Shown here: in pieces, positions 42,824-50,666 of the stretch | Layout of the letters: each line of letters opens with the position of its first letter | Numbering within the stretch: the stretch's first letter is position 1 | Assembly: GCF_021190915.1 (NCBI RefSeq) | Contig: NZ_JAIOAP010000006.1 | Coordinates: 124,001 to 188,000, forward strand | Length of the DNA: 64,000 nt | DNA from: Cohnella silvisoli | GTDB lineage: Bacteria; Bacillota; Bacilli; Paenibacillales; Paenibacillaceae | Direction of reading: 5' to 3' | Made by a program: the position numbers and the translations under genes | Notes under the pieces: model-generated | The model's input: only the letters and a program-made list of their open reading frames with translations | Told to the model about the DNA's origin: nothing | The model's database searches: none

Positions 42824-42913
42824 AAAACTTGAATACCCCTCTCTACAATCAATGATTTTGTCGCGCTTGCCTTCTTCCTAAGGCCAGAGCCATGATGCAT
42901 CAGCTTTTTGCGC

Positions 42914-42933
42914 TTGTGCAAACGTTTGTACAA
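42914..42933. promoter_or_regulatory. MalR-type operator in the mdxE leader
   Basis: TTGTGCAAACGTTTGTACAA, a 20-base dyad with one mismatched pair around the perfect core CAAACGTTTG. It is framed by TTGCGC (42908-42913) and GCGCAA (42938-42943). This core is the classic MalR-box type of Gram-positive bacteria. Confidence 0.65.
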
Positions 42934-42992
42934 ATCAGCGCAAGAAACACTTAATCCGTTGATATCATGGCTTTTTCGGCATTTATGAAACA

Positions 42993-43064
42993 ATGTAAGC
43001 GCTTTTGAAGATACCTTTATGATACTCTTTTCCGTTAACAAGTAAATCGTTTGCACAGATTATA
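42993..43064 (-). promoter_or_regulatory. mdxE -10 box, second operator and cre-like site
   Basis: Minus-strand -10 TATAAT at 43064-43059; I see no good -35. Just downstream lies GTAAATCGTTTGCA (43042-43055), which shares the half site CGTTTGCA with the operator 125 bases further on. ATGTAAGCGCTTTTG at 42993-43007 matches 13 of 15 CcpA cre positions. Together these suggest a leader of about 230 bases under maltose induction and carbon repression. The rest of 42824-43264 shows no gene. Confidence 0.5.
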
Positions 43065-43264
43065 ATCAGTCGTTTTTTAACCATAATCCTGCTAATACTC
43101 TCGTTTTCTCATCATTTCATAAAAAATCAATTCTTGTGCAATCATGCCATGTGTGGCACAATGTTTTTAACTTATATTCACCATGTTAAAGCCTTTCATT
43201 TACTTCTACTTCAGGTTTGGATACGATAAAAATGTCAAATGAAGTGTAAAGGACGATCCCCACA

Positions 43265-44290
43265 ATGTCGGTAACCATTAAAGATGTGGCCAAAAAAGCC
43301 GGAGTATCTCCCTCGACCGTCTCCAGGGTCATTGCGGAGCACCCTAGAATAAGCGTAGCAACGAGCAAGAGAGTCAAAGCGGTCATGGATCAGCTGGGTT
43401 ACCATCCTAACTTGATGGCCAAGAGCCTAGTGTCCAGAACTACGCGGACGATCGCGGTTATTCTGCCTAAGCCGGCGGAAGAATTGCTGCTAAACTTCTT
43501 CTTCTATGAATTAATAAGAGGGGTTCTAGCCCAATTAACCCGTGCGGGATACGACCTGCTGATGGCGGGGGGAAGCAATGAGCAAGAGGAGCTGGATACG
43601 GTTGTCCGTCTTGTTCGAGGAGGACGAATCGACGGATTGTTGCTGCTCTATTCGCGTTCTTCCGACCCGATCATTCATTTCCTTAGAAAAGAGAACGTCC
43701 CCTTCGCCCTAATAGGCAGAAGCTTGGATTACGAGGACGTCCCTTCCGTCGATAACGATAACGTGCAGGCTGCCTATGACGCTACCAATCATCTGATCGC
43801 ACAAGGCCAGAAGCGCATCGGATTCGTCAGCGGCCCTGCTAAACTGGCCATGACTCAGGACCGTATGACCGGATATACGAAGGCGCTTGCCGAGGCGAAG
43901 CTTCCCTTCAAGGAAGGCTGGGTCGTCGAAGGAGAGTTTCTGCTCGAAAGCGGCTACAGGGCGATGGCTTCCATTATGTCTCAGCCAGAACCACCTACCG
44001 CATTAGTCGTGATCGATGACGTCGTCGCGTTCGGTGTGCTTAAGGGCCTTGCCGAGCTAGGCTACCGGATTCCGCAAGACGTGGCTATCGTAAGCTTTAA
44101 CAATATCGCATTGTCCGAGTTGACGATGCCGCCGATTACAAGCATAGATGTCGGAACTTACCAACTTGGATATACCGCATCGCAGATGGTGCTGCGCATG
44201 ATCCAACAGGTCGAAATTACGGCCCGCCAGATCATCCCGCATCGGCTCGTCGTGCGCGAATCGTCGCTTAGAACGGTTACGTATAACTAA
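43265..44290 (+). CDS. LacI-family regulator, MalR-like
   Basis: Repressor of 341 residues. The headpiece reads SVTIKDVAKKAGVSPSTVSRVIAEHPRIS, followed by the sensor domain with TIAVILPKPAEELLLNFFFYELIRG, IGFVSGPAKLAMTQDRMTGYT, TALVVIDDVVAFGVLKGLAELGYRIPQDVAIVSFNNIALSEL at conserved positions. It is divergent from mdxE and faces the MalR-type operators, so maltodextrin-responsive control of mdxEFG is the likely role. It ends in a strong terminator. Confidence 0.9.
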   Translation: MSVTIKDVAKKAGVSPSTVSRVIAEHPRISVATSKRVKAVMDQLGYHPNLMAKSLVSRTTRTIAVILPKPAEELLLNFFFYELIRGVLAQLTRAGYDLLMAGGSNEQEELDTVVRLVRGGRIDGLLLLYSRSSDPIIHFLRKENVPFALIGRSLDYEDVPSVDNDNVQAAYDATNHLIAQGQKRIGFVSGPAKLAMTQDRMTGYTKALAEAKLPFKEGWVVEGEFLLESGYRAMASIMSQPEPPTALVVIDDVVAFGVLKGLAELGYRIPQDVAIVSFNNIALSELTMPPITSIDVGTYQLGYTASQMVLRMIQQVEITARQIIPHRLVVRESSLRTVTYN

Positions 44291-44319
44291 GAATGCTTAC
44301 TTTTATATTCCTCTTTGGG

Positions 44320-44367
44320 AGGATGACCTGACGCGTGTCTTGCGCTTTGGGTCATCCTGTTTTATTT
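44320..44367 (+). terminator. Terminator of the MalR-like gene
   Basis: AGGATGACC / GGTCATCCT stem (44320-44328 and 44350-44358) followed by GTTTTATTT. Confidence 0.88.
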
Positions 44368-44389
44368 GGTCTAAATGCTTACTAAGACT

Positions 44390-44422
44390 GCACTTTAAAC
44401 CATAGGTAAAGTGCTTTATACT
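44390..44422 (+). promoter_or_regulatory. mtnK promoter overlapped by a dyad
   Basis: -35 TTTAAA (44394-44399) and -10 TATACT (44417-44422) with a 17-base spacer. A perfect inverted repeat GCACTTTA (44390-44397) / TAAAGTGC (44407-44414) with a nine-base gap covers the -35 and the spacer. There is no room or sequence for a SAM-I riboswitch, which precedes mtnKA in Bacillus subtilis. Confidence 0.5.
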
Positions 44423-44488
44423 TACATCTAGATCATTCTATGAATAATACGACTGCACCTATCGGAAAACCCTGTGGAGGCGAACTTT

Positions 44489-45697
44489 GTGAGCAAATAC
44501 CATCCGTTAACCGAAAAAGAAGCGATTCAAATCGCTCGTACGATACCTGACTTCTTCGCAGCCGAAGGCGAGCTGGCAAGCCGCGAGATCGGCGACGGAA
44601 ACCTGAATCTCGTATTCCATGTCAGTCAGCCCTCTTCCGGCCGCAGCTTGATCGTTAAGCAAGCTCTGCCGTACGCCAAAGTCGTCGGCGAATCATGGCC
44701 GCTAACGCTTGATCGCGCCCGGATCGAAAGCGAAGCCTTATTGATCCAAGATCGGCTTGCCCACGGGCTTGTTCCGAAAATTTATCACACGGACAATGAG
44801 CTGGCCCTTACGATCATGGAGGATTTAAGCAGCCATGTCATCATGCGTCAAGGCTTAATGGAAGGCGGCGTTTATCCGAAATTTGCCGATGATATTTCCG
44901 ACTTCCTCGCCAAGACTTTGTTTTTTACTTCCGACCTCGGAATGAACCAACAGGAGAAAAAGCTGCTCGTCCGTTCTTTCGCCAATCCCGAGCTTTGCAA
45001 AATCACCGAGGATTTAATCTTTGACCATCCTTACACGAATGCGGATACGAACAGCTTTGACCCTCATCTGCAAGAAGATGTCGACCAACTGTGGTCCGAC
45101 ACCGCGCTGCATCTTGAAGTCGCGATTCTTAGGGAGAAATTTCTGACCCACGCGCAGGCGCTGCTGCACGGCGATCTTCACACGGGCAGTATTTTCATAA
45201 CGCCGGAATCGACGAAAGTCATCGATCCCGAGTTCGCGTATTTCGGCCCTATGGGCTTTGATATCGGTGCTGTGCTGGCTAATCTGCTTCTTCACTTCGC
45301 GGCTCAAGAGCATTGGTCCGCCGATGAAGCAACCCGTCAGACTCGCAGGCAATATCTTATTCAAACGATCCGGGACATATGGGAATCCTTCGAACGAAAA
45401 TTCCGTACATTGTGGAATGAACAAGGAGTCGATCGGGTCGCAAACGCTCCAGGTTACCAGGAAGATTATGTGCAGAGGCTGCTTCGGGATACGATTGGAT
45501 TTACGGGGGCCAAAATGGTTCGGCGTATCGTAGGTCTTGCGCATGTCGCCGACATCGATCGAATTCCCGATCCGGCCGTTCGCGCCAAGGCGCAAAGAAT
45601 CGTGCTCGCGATCGGCACGAAGTTAATAAAGAGCAATCGCAATGCTACATCTATCGAACAATTGATAGATATCGCCGAAGCGGCTTCTACATTATAG
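44489..45697 (+). CDS. mtnK: S-methyl-5-thioribose kinase MtnK
   Basis: Phosphorylates methylthioribose in methionine salvage; APH-like kinase fold, 402 residues. Seen are [16 protein letters not shown] (nucleotide loop), [20 protein letters not shown], the catalytic [10 protein letters not shown] near residue 230 and the metal-binding [23 protein letters not shown] 44489 has GGAGG eight bases upstream; the GTG at 44474 lies inside that site. Followed by mtnA after 28 bases. Confidence 0.95.
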   Translation: MSKYHPLTEKEAIQIARTIPDFFAAEGELASREIGDGNLNLVFHVSQPSSGRSLIVKQALPYAKVVGESWPLTLDRARIESEALLIQDRLAHGLVPKIYHTDNELALTIMEDLSSHVIMRQGLMEGGVYPKFADDISDFLAKTLFFTSDLGMNQQEKKLLVRSFANPELCKITEDLIFDHPYTNADTNSFDPHLQEDVDQLWSDTALHLEVAILREKFLTHAQALLHGDLHTGSIFITPESTKVIDPEFAYFGPMGFDIGAVLANLLLHFAAQEHWSADEATRQTRRQYLIQTIRDIWESFERKFRTLWNEQGVDRVANAPGYQEDYVQRLLRDTIGFTGAKMVRRIVGLAHVADIDRIPDPAVRAKAQRIVLAIGTKLIKSNRNATSIEQLIDIAEAASTL

Positions 45698-45725
45698 AAA
45701 TTCAGGATTGAGAGGAGAACGCACG

Positions 45726-46799
45726 ATGAGCAAGGAACAACAGCTAGAGAAATCAGAAGTATTACAATCGCTGCGTTGGGAAGACGACGCTTTATCCTTA
45801 CTGGATCAGCGACTGCTTCCAGAAGAGTCGATTTATTTGCGGCTGACAACCCCGGAGCAAGTATGGGAAGCGATTCGGGAACTCAAAGTCAGGGGAGCGC
45901 CGGCGATTGGTATCGCGGCCGCTTACGGGGTAGTGCTTGGAGTTGACGATTTTGCCGGTTCTGCGCAGGATTTAGTGGCAGAAGTCGAACGGCATGCGGA
46001 ATATTTGGCAACATCACGACCTACCGCCGTTAATTTGTTCTGGGCGCTTGATCGGATGAAAGCACGTGCGCGAGACTTGCTGCAGTTGGGTTCAACTACG
46101 ACCGAAATGGTTAAAGCTTTGTTAGAAGAAGCTCAACTCATCCAAGCGGAAGATGAAGCAACGAACCGCCTTATTGGAGAGCATGCCCTCACCTTGTTCA
46201 AGGACGGTATGGGCGTGCTTACCCACTGCAACGCCGGAGGGCTGGCGACTGCCAAATACGGTACGGCGCTTGCTCCTTTTTACTTGGCGCTTGAACAAGG
46301 GATACATCTGAAAGTATTCGCGGACGAAACGCGTCCGGTGCTGCAAGGCGCGCGTCTGACCGCCTTCGAGCTTCAGCAGGCGGGAGTCGATGTTACGTTA
46401 ATATGCGACAACATGGCCGGCCACGTCATGTCCAAAGGCTGGATCCAAGCCGTCATCGTAGGAACGGACCGGGTAGCCGCAAATGGAGATGTCGCGAACA
46501 AAATCGGTACGTACAGCGTGGCTGTTCTGGCCAAAGCCCATAACATTCCTTTTTATGTAGCTTGTCCGCTTTCCACTATCGACTTATCGACGCCGACAGG
46601 CGCCGATATTCCAATCGAAGAACGCCATCCAGACGAAGTGTCATTCGGGTTTGGCAAACGTACCGCTCCTCAAGGCGTCGCGGTTTACAACCCGGCTTTC
46701 GATATTACTCCGAACCATCTGGTAACCGCCATTATTACGGAGAAAGGCATTGTTACGGCGCCTTACGATCAGAAACTAAAGCAGCTTTTCAACAACTAA
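45726..46799 (+). CDS. mtnA: S-methyl-5-thioribose-1-phosphate isomerase MtnA
   Basis: Converts methylthioribose-1-phosphate to methylthioribulose-1-phosphate; 357 residues, eIF2B-like fold. It shows [14 protein letters not shown], the catalytic cysteine region [10 protein letters not shown] near residue 160, [16 protein letters not shown], and [24 protein letters not shown] with the catalytic Asp. ATG 45726 follows GAGGAG. Later salvage genes (mtnW, X, B, D) are not in the window. Confidence 0.96.
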   Translation: MSKEQQLEKSEVLQSLRWEDDALSLLDQRLLPEESIYLRLTTPEQVWEAIRELKVRGAPAIGIAAAYGVVLGVDDFAGSAQDLVAEVERHAEYLATSRPTAVNLFWALDRMKARARDLLQLGSTTTEMVKALLEEAQLIQAEDEATNRLIGEHALTLFKDGMGVLTHCNAGGLATAKYGTALAPFYLALEQGIHLKVFADETRPVLQGARLTAFELQQAGVDVTLICDNMAGHVMSKGWIQAVIVGTDRVAANGDVANKIGTYSVAVLAKAHNIPFYVACPLSTIDLSTPTGADIPIEERHPDEVSFGFGKRTAPQGVAVYNPAFDITPNHLVTAIITEKGIVTAPYDQKLKQLFNN

Positions 46800-46815
46800 T
46801 TTTTACCGACTGCGG

Positions 46816-47130
46816 TCAAGAAGCAGCCATCGCCATTAAACGGATTGCTTCCTGACCGCTCATTCCAACCTTAATTCCTAACGCCGCCGCGGCATCTGTA
46901 ATGGATTCGAGCGGTGCGTCCAGCAACTGCTGTATCGTTCGAACACCGACTGCCCGACCCGCAATGATTTCCCGATCTTTAAGCCTTTCGTTAAGCAGTT
47001 GCACATCCAGTGCTCCGCACATGATATAACCATCGCCTGCCGTAACCGCCAGAAGCGTTGTTTTCGGCAAAAGCACCTCTACTCCGACTGCCGCCCATTC
47101 ATCCACTTTAAGCGGAATAACTCTTACCAT
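46816..47130 (-). CDS. DUF1805 family protein, YunC-like
   Basis: Small conserved protein of 104 residues, function unknown. Family segments are TTLLAVTAGDGYIMCGALDV and AGRAVGVRTIQQLLDAPLESIT. ATG 47130 follows GGGAGGTG; the longer frame to 47199 has no comparable site. It is convergent with mtnA (16 bases apart). Homologues named YunC occur throughout Bacilli as single genes. Confidence 0.85.
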   Translation of the reverse strand: MVRVIPLKVDEWAAVGVEVLLPKTTLLAVTAGDGYIMCGALDVQLLNERLKDREIIAGRAVGVRTIQQLLDAPLESITDAAAALGIKVGMSGQEAIRLMAMAAS

Positions 47131-47303
47131 GCATACCACCTCCCTGCCGTTTGTTCGGCATAGGTTCATGCAATATAGAATATGCGCCATAAGTATCATT
47201 TTTCAGGGCATTTCACCCCATAGGACTATATTGGGCAACATAATCATGATATCATTAGGAAACAAGGCATGGTTTTAATGAACTACGCAATGGAGGCCTC
47301 TGC

Positions 47304-47738
47304 ATGAACCGATCGAATAAAACTTCCGATGGCTCCTACTTATTCCAAGTGGACATTAACATTTCTGCCCCCAATAAGGGTGCAGCTTTAGAACAATTGC
47401 TTCGCGTATTGAACAGCGCGGATTTCGTCGATTACCGCATTGGATCAGGCATTCAACCAGGTAACCTTGTCGAAGAGCCCGAACCGGTTACTCCTCCGAA
47501 GAAAACAGCCGCCAAAACGCCTGCTCAACCTAATCCGTTAGAGCTTCGCATTCGCGAATATATCGGGAACAACAAACTCATTCGCTTGAATATTAACAAA
47601 GGCCGGGGTGTGAAGATGAGCATTCCTTGCCGGGTCATTAACTTCGATGCAAGCAACCAGTTGCTTACCGTTTATCACGTGGACGAAAAACAGGTATACA
47701 GCTTTGGCTTAAACGAAATCGACGATTTCGTAGATTAA
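47304..47738 (+). CDS. Hypothetical two-part protein, 144 residues
   Basis: I do not recognise the family. Residues 1-55 form a mixed alpha/beta unit (YLFQVDINISAPNKGAALEQ, LLRVLNSADFVDYRIGSG). Residues 56-75 are a Pro/Lys/Thr-rich linker. Residues 76-144 look like a small beta barrel (LIRLNINKGRGVKMSIPCRV and LLTVYHVDEKQVYSFGLNEI). GGAGG precedes the ATG. No signal peptide or membrane segment. It ends three bases from the convergent PAS-GGDEF-EAL gene. Confidence 0.8.
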   Translation: MNRSNKTSDGSYLFQVDINISAPNKGAALEQLLRVLNSADFVDYRIGSGIQPGNLVEEPEPVTPPKKTAAKTPAQPNPLELRIREYIGNNKLIRLNINKGRGVKMSIPCRVINFDASNQLLTVYHVDEKQVYSFGLNEIDDFVD

Positions 47739-47741
47739 CCC

Positions 47742-49514
47742 CTAAGAGCCTGCCGTTGCTGTCCTATACATATTGATGGGGAGTGCGGGCCGATTAAGCT
47801 TTTCCCGAAGCAGCTGCAGAACGCCAGAACCCGGCAACGGCGGACTGCCGAAGTAACCTTGCATCTCGTCGCAGCGATGGGAACGCAGGAAGTGAACTTG
47901 ATCCTCCGTCTCAACTCCTTCGGCGATGACTTGCAGCTGAAGGTTATGCGCCATCGCGATAATCGCCGCGACGATTGCCGCATCATTCGGATCTTGTTGA
48001 ATGTCTCTGACGAATGAACGGTCTATCTTCAGCCTCGCGATCGGAAGGTTCTTCAAGTAGTGAAAGGAACTGTAGCCGGTTCCGAAGTCGTCGATGCTAA
48101 TATTCACTCCCAAGCACGTTAATTCCTTCAAGCAATGGGAAGCGCGTTCGACGTCCATCGTCATGCTCTCGGTGATCTCGATTTCCAGATAACGGGCATC
48201 CAAGCCTATTTTCTCTAAAATATCGGCTACTTTATCGGTTAAATTACGCTCGGAAAACTGCCGGAAAGACAAGTTAACGGATACCGGGATGCTTGGCATA
48301 CCTTCGTCTTGCCAAGCCTTGTTCTGCCTGCAGGCTTCCTCGATGACCCAATTGCCAAGCGGCACGATAATCCCGCTTTCTTCGGCCGCCGGAATAAATT
48401 CTGCGGGAGGAATGAGACCGCGTTCCGGGTGCAGCCAACGGATCAATGCCTCCATGCCGACGATCTGACCGGAGGCCAAATCGTACTGCGGCTGATAATA
48501 AAGCATAAATTCTTTATTCGAGAGCGCTCGCCGCATTTCATGCTGCAGGGTCAATTTCTTCAAGGCTACATGATCCATATCGCTGGAGTGAAGCAGATAG
48601 TGGTTCTTGCCGGTTACTTTAACCCGATGCAAAGACGTATCCGCTCTCTTTAATAGGTTCCCCGCGTCTTCGACTCCATCTTCGCGCACGGCAACGCCGA
48701 TGCTTACCGTGATATGAACCGGAACTCCGTTCATTTCGAACGGCTCTTCCAATACGGACATCATCTTATCTAAACGCCCTGTCACATCTTCGTCATCTTC
48801 TATGTTGTCCAAGCAGGCGGCGAATTCATCGCCCTCCATTCGCGCCAAGTCGCCAGGTTCCGGCAAACATCGGGTAAGCCTTTCCGCGATTTGAAGCAGC
48901 AGCATGTCTCCGAAATCCCTGCCGAACGAAGCATTGACCAATTTGAAGTGATCCACGTCCAAATAACATACGGCGAGCCGCGCTCCGGATTCACGCGAAG
49001 CTTTCAGCTTTTGTTCCAGCCGATTCATGAAAAAACGACGGTTCGGCAAGCCGGTCATATCATCGTAATAAGCCATATGCCGAATTCGATCCAATGAACG
49101 TTTACGGTCGCTAATATCTTGTATGAAAACCAATATCCCGATGATTTTGTTTCTCCTGATCAGCGGCGATGTATAAATATTCAAGTCGATCGAATGACCT
49201 TGCTTATGTAAGACTTTGATTTCCTGCGAGCATTTCTCGCCCTTAAGCGTCCGATGGAACAATTGAAAGGTTAGGTCATGCGAGCTATGATCCACCATCG
49301 CGGTGAACGGCTGCCCCGTCATCTCTTCCTTGCTAAATCCGACCATATCCGACGGATCGCGGTTAATATCAAGAAATCGACCTTGCCGGTCAATGACCGC
49401 GAAAACGATCGGGCTGTTATTGTATAAAGAGTCGAGCAATTCCATTTGATAAGATGGAGCAGAAGATGTAATCTGTTTACGTCTGCGAGCGAATAACCGG
49501 CCCAACAAATTCAC
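47742..49514 (-). CDS. PAS-GGDEF-EAL signalling protein
   Basis: Cyclic-di-GMP signalling protein of about 590 residues without membrane segments. PAS domain at about 25-140, GGDEF at about 150-310, EAL at about 325-580. The GGDEF domain is degenerate: the signature reads EGDEF, the usual ND pair is NA, the GH is GR, and the later ADxAMYxAK is ADTSLHRVK. The EAL domain keeps MEALIRW, NLSFRQF, EITES, DDFGTGYSS, KIDRSFV and AEGVET, so a phosphodiesterase with a regulatory GGDEF domain is likely. GTG 49514 has GGGGGAAGGA nine bases upstream; ATG 49535 has none. Confidence 0.9.
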   Translation of the reverse strand: MNLLGRLFARRRKQITSSAPSYQMELLDSLYNNSPIVFAVIDRQGRFLDINRDPSDMVGFSKEEMTGQPFTAMVDHSSHDLTFQLFHRTLKGEKCSQEIKVLHKQGHSIDLNIYTSPLIRRNKIIGILVFIQDISDRKRSLDRIRHMAYYDDMTGLPNRRFFMNRLEQKLKASRESGARLAVCYLDVDHFKLVNASFGRDFGDMLLLQIAERLTRCLPEPGDLARMEGDEFAACLDNIEDDEDVTGRLDKMMSVLEEPFEMNGVPVHITVSIGVAVREDGVEDAGNLLKRADTSLHRVKVTGKNHYLLHSSDMDHVALKKLTLQHEMRRALSNKEFMLYYQPQYDLASGQIVGMEALIRWLHPERGLIPPAEFIPAAEESGIIVPLGNWVIEEACRQNKAWQDEGMPSIPVSVNLSFRQFSERNLTDKVADILEKIGLDARYLEIEITESMTMDVERASHCLKELTCLGVNISIDDFGTGYSSFHYLKNLPIARLKIDRSFVRDIQQDPNDAAIVAAIIAMAHNLQLQVIAEGVETEDQVHFLRSHRCDEMQGYFGSPPLPGSGVLQLLREKLNRPALPINMYRTATAGS

Positions 49515-49613
49515 AAGGCGACGTCCTTCCCCCATACTTGGAAATAGTTTTCATCTTATGCTTATTTTTATTATAGAACAATCTCCGAAGATGTATAGTA
49601 TTTTCCATTTTTT

Positions 49614-49991
49614 TCACATTTTCTTGGCGTTGCGCGCGGAAAGTGCCATACAGATCCAGCCTGCGATAAATGCGACCCCGCCGATTGGGGTTATCGCCCC
49701 TAACACCTTTTCTCCGCTAAGTGCCAAAGCATAGAGACTGCCCGAAAACAGCACAATACCAATTAACATCAACCTAGCCGCCCACGTCGCCAGTTTCCGA
49801 GACGGCAACCGATCGATCAATAGGGCAATCAACAAAATGCCGACTGCATGGAACATTTGATATTGAACGCCAGTCTGATAAACGTCCAGCTCGTCAGCGG
49901 TCAAGCGGCTCTCCAAAATATGCGCTCCGAATGCGCCAAAAACAACCGACAACATAGCGGTAAGGGCTCCAATTTTTGTATACTTATTCAT
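49614..49991 (-). CDS. DUF423 membrane protein
   Basis: Integral membrane protein of 125 residues with four predicted helices. Family segments are the N-terminal GALTAMLSVVFGAFGAHILE, VYQTGVQYQMFHAVGILLIALL, and ITPIGGVAFIAGWICMA. Function unknown; homologues include YwdK of Bacillus subtilis. AGGAGG precedes the ATG. Divergent from the next gene, with 72 bases between the starts. Confidence 0.9.
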   Translation of the reverse strand: MNKYTKIGALTAMLSVVFGAFGAHILESRLTADELDVYQTGVQYQMFHAVGILLIALLIDRLPSRKLATWAARLMLIGIVLFSGSLYALALSGEKVLGAITPIGGVAFIAGWICMALSARNAKKM

Positions 49992-50063
49992 GCAGGGTAA
50001 AACCTCCTTGTGTAAGTGTCATTCGAAACTTTAACTATCATAACGTTAATGGGGTGGATTGTC

Positions 50064-50507
50064 ATGAACGAACACGGTAATAATAATGAACATTTTGAAA
50101 ACCATAATGCCTTTTCCTCGGTTCCGGATGACGTTCCATTAAAGCATAGCGGTCTCGGAATCGCATCTTTTATTTTGTCCCTAGTTAGCTTGGTTTCTTT
50201 CGTTGTTCTCACGATTGTCATCGGAATACTGATCTCCAAAGCCATAGATTTCTCGGCGATCGTAGATCAAAACGGGAACCGGACGATTACCGATCAAGAG
50301 ATCATAAATAAAGTCCAGCCGTTAATCGGCTACCTCGTCTTGTACCCCCTCATTCTCGTCATGGAGGTCATCGGACTCATATTGGGTATCGTCGCCCTTG
50401 CGCGGAGAGGCTATAAGAAGGTGTTTGCGGTAATCGGTACCGTGCTGAACGGCTTAGCTCTCCTGAGCGTATTTCTTCTCATGGTTATCGGGTTTCTCGC
50501 CGCCTAG
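50064..50507 (+). CDS. DUF4190-like membrane protein
   Basis: Protein of 147 residues with a hydrophilic Asn/His-rich N terminus (MNEHGNNNEHFENHN), then three predicted membrane segments (IASFILSLVSLVSFVVLTIV, YLVLYPLILVMEVIGLILGI, VFAVIGTVLNGLALLSVFLL). The paired-helix pattern with GLGIASFILS resembles DUF4190 proteins. ATG 50064 follows GGGGTGG; the upstream ATG at 50016 has no site. Function unknown. Confidence 0.78.
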   Translation: MNEHGNNNEHFENHNAFSSVPDDVPLKHSGLGIASFILSLVSLVSFVVLTIVIGILISKAIDFSAIVDQNGNRTITDQEIINKVQPLIGYLVLYPLILVMEVIGLILGIVALARRGYKKVFAVIGTVLNGLALLSVFLLMVIGFLAA

Positions 50508-50517
50508 CTGGAAATAC

Positions 50518-50552
50518 AAAAAACAGCGGCTCCGCGCAACGCGGTAGCCGCT
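50518..50552 (-). terminator. Terminator of the sbcDC transcript
   Basis: AGCGGCT and CCGCG arms pair with AGCCGCT and CGCGG around a three-base loop, followed on the minus strand by six T residues. It lies 28 bases past the stop of the truncated response regulator. Confidence 0.85.
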
Positions 50553-50579
50553 AAAGGTATGCGAATGGATACTCTACAC

Positions 50580-50645
50580 CTATTTCCAGAAAAATAATCC
50601 GATTCGGACTACCGCTTCATCGTCGACGATAATGACCTTGTACAT
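50580..50645 (-). pseudogene. Truncated response-regulator receiver domain
   Basis: Minus-strand ORF of 21 codons, MYKVIIVDDEAVVRIGLFFW plus Lys and TAG. This is the first strand and helix of a YesN-type response regulator, with the acidic pair VDDE intact. It has a strong AGGAGGG binding site six bases before the ATG and begins 21 bases past the sbcC stop. Nothing of the rest of a receiver or an AraC output domain follows; a terminator comes 28 bases later. Confidence 0.7.
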
Positions 50646-50666
50646 CGGTGTCCCTCCTATTTCGGT

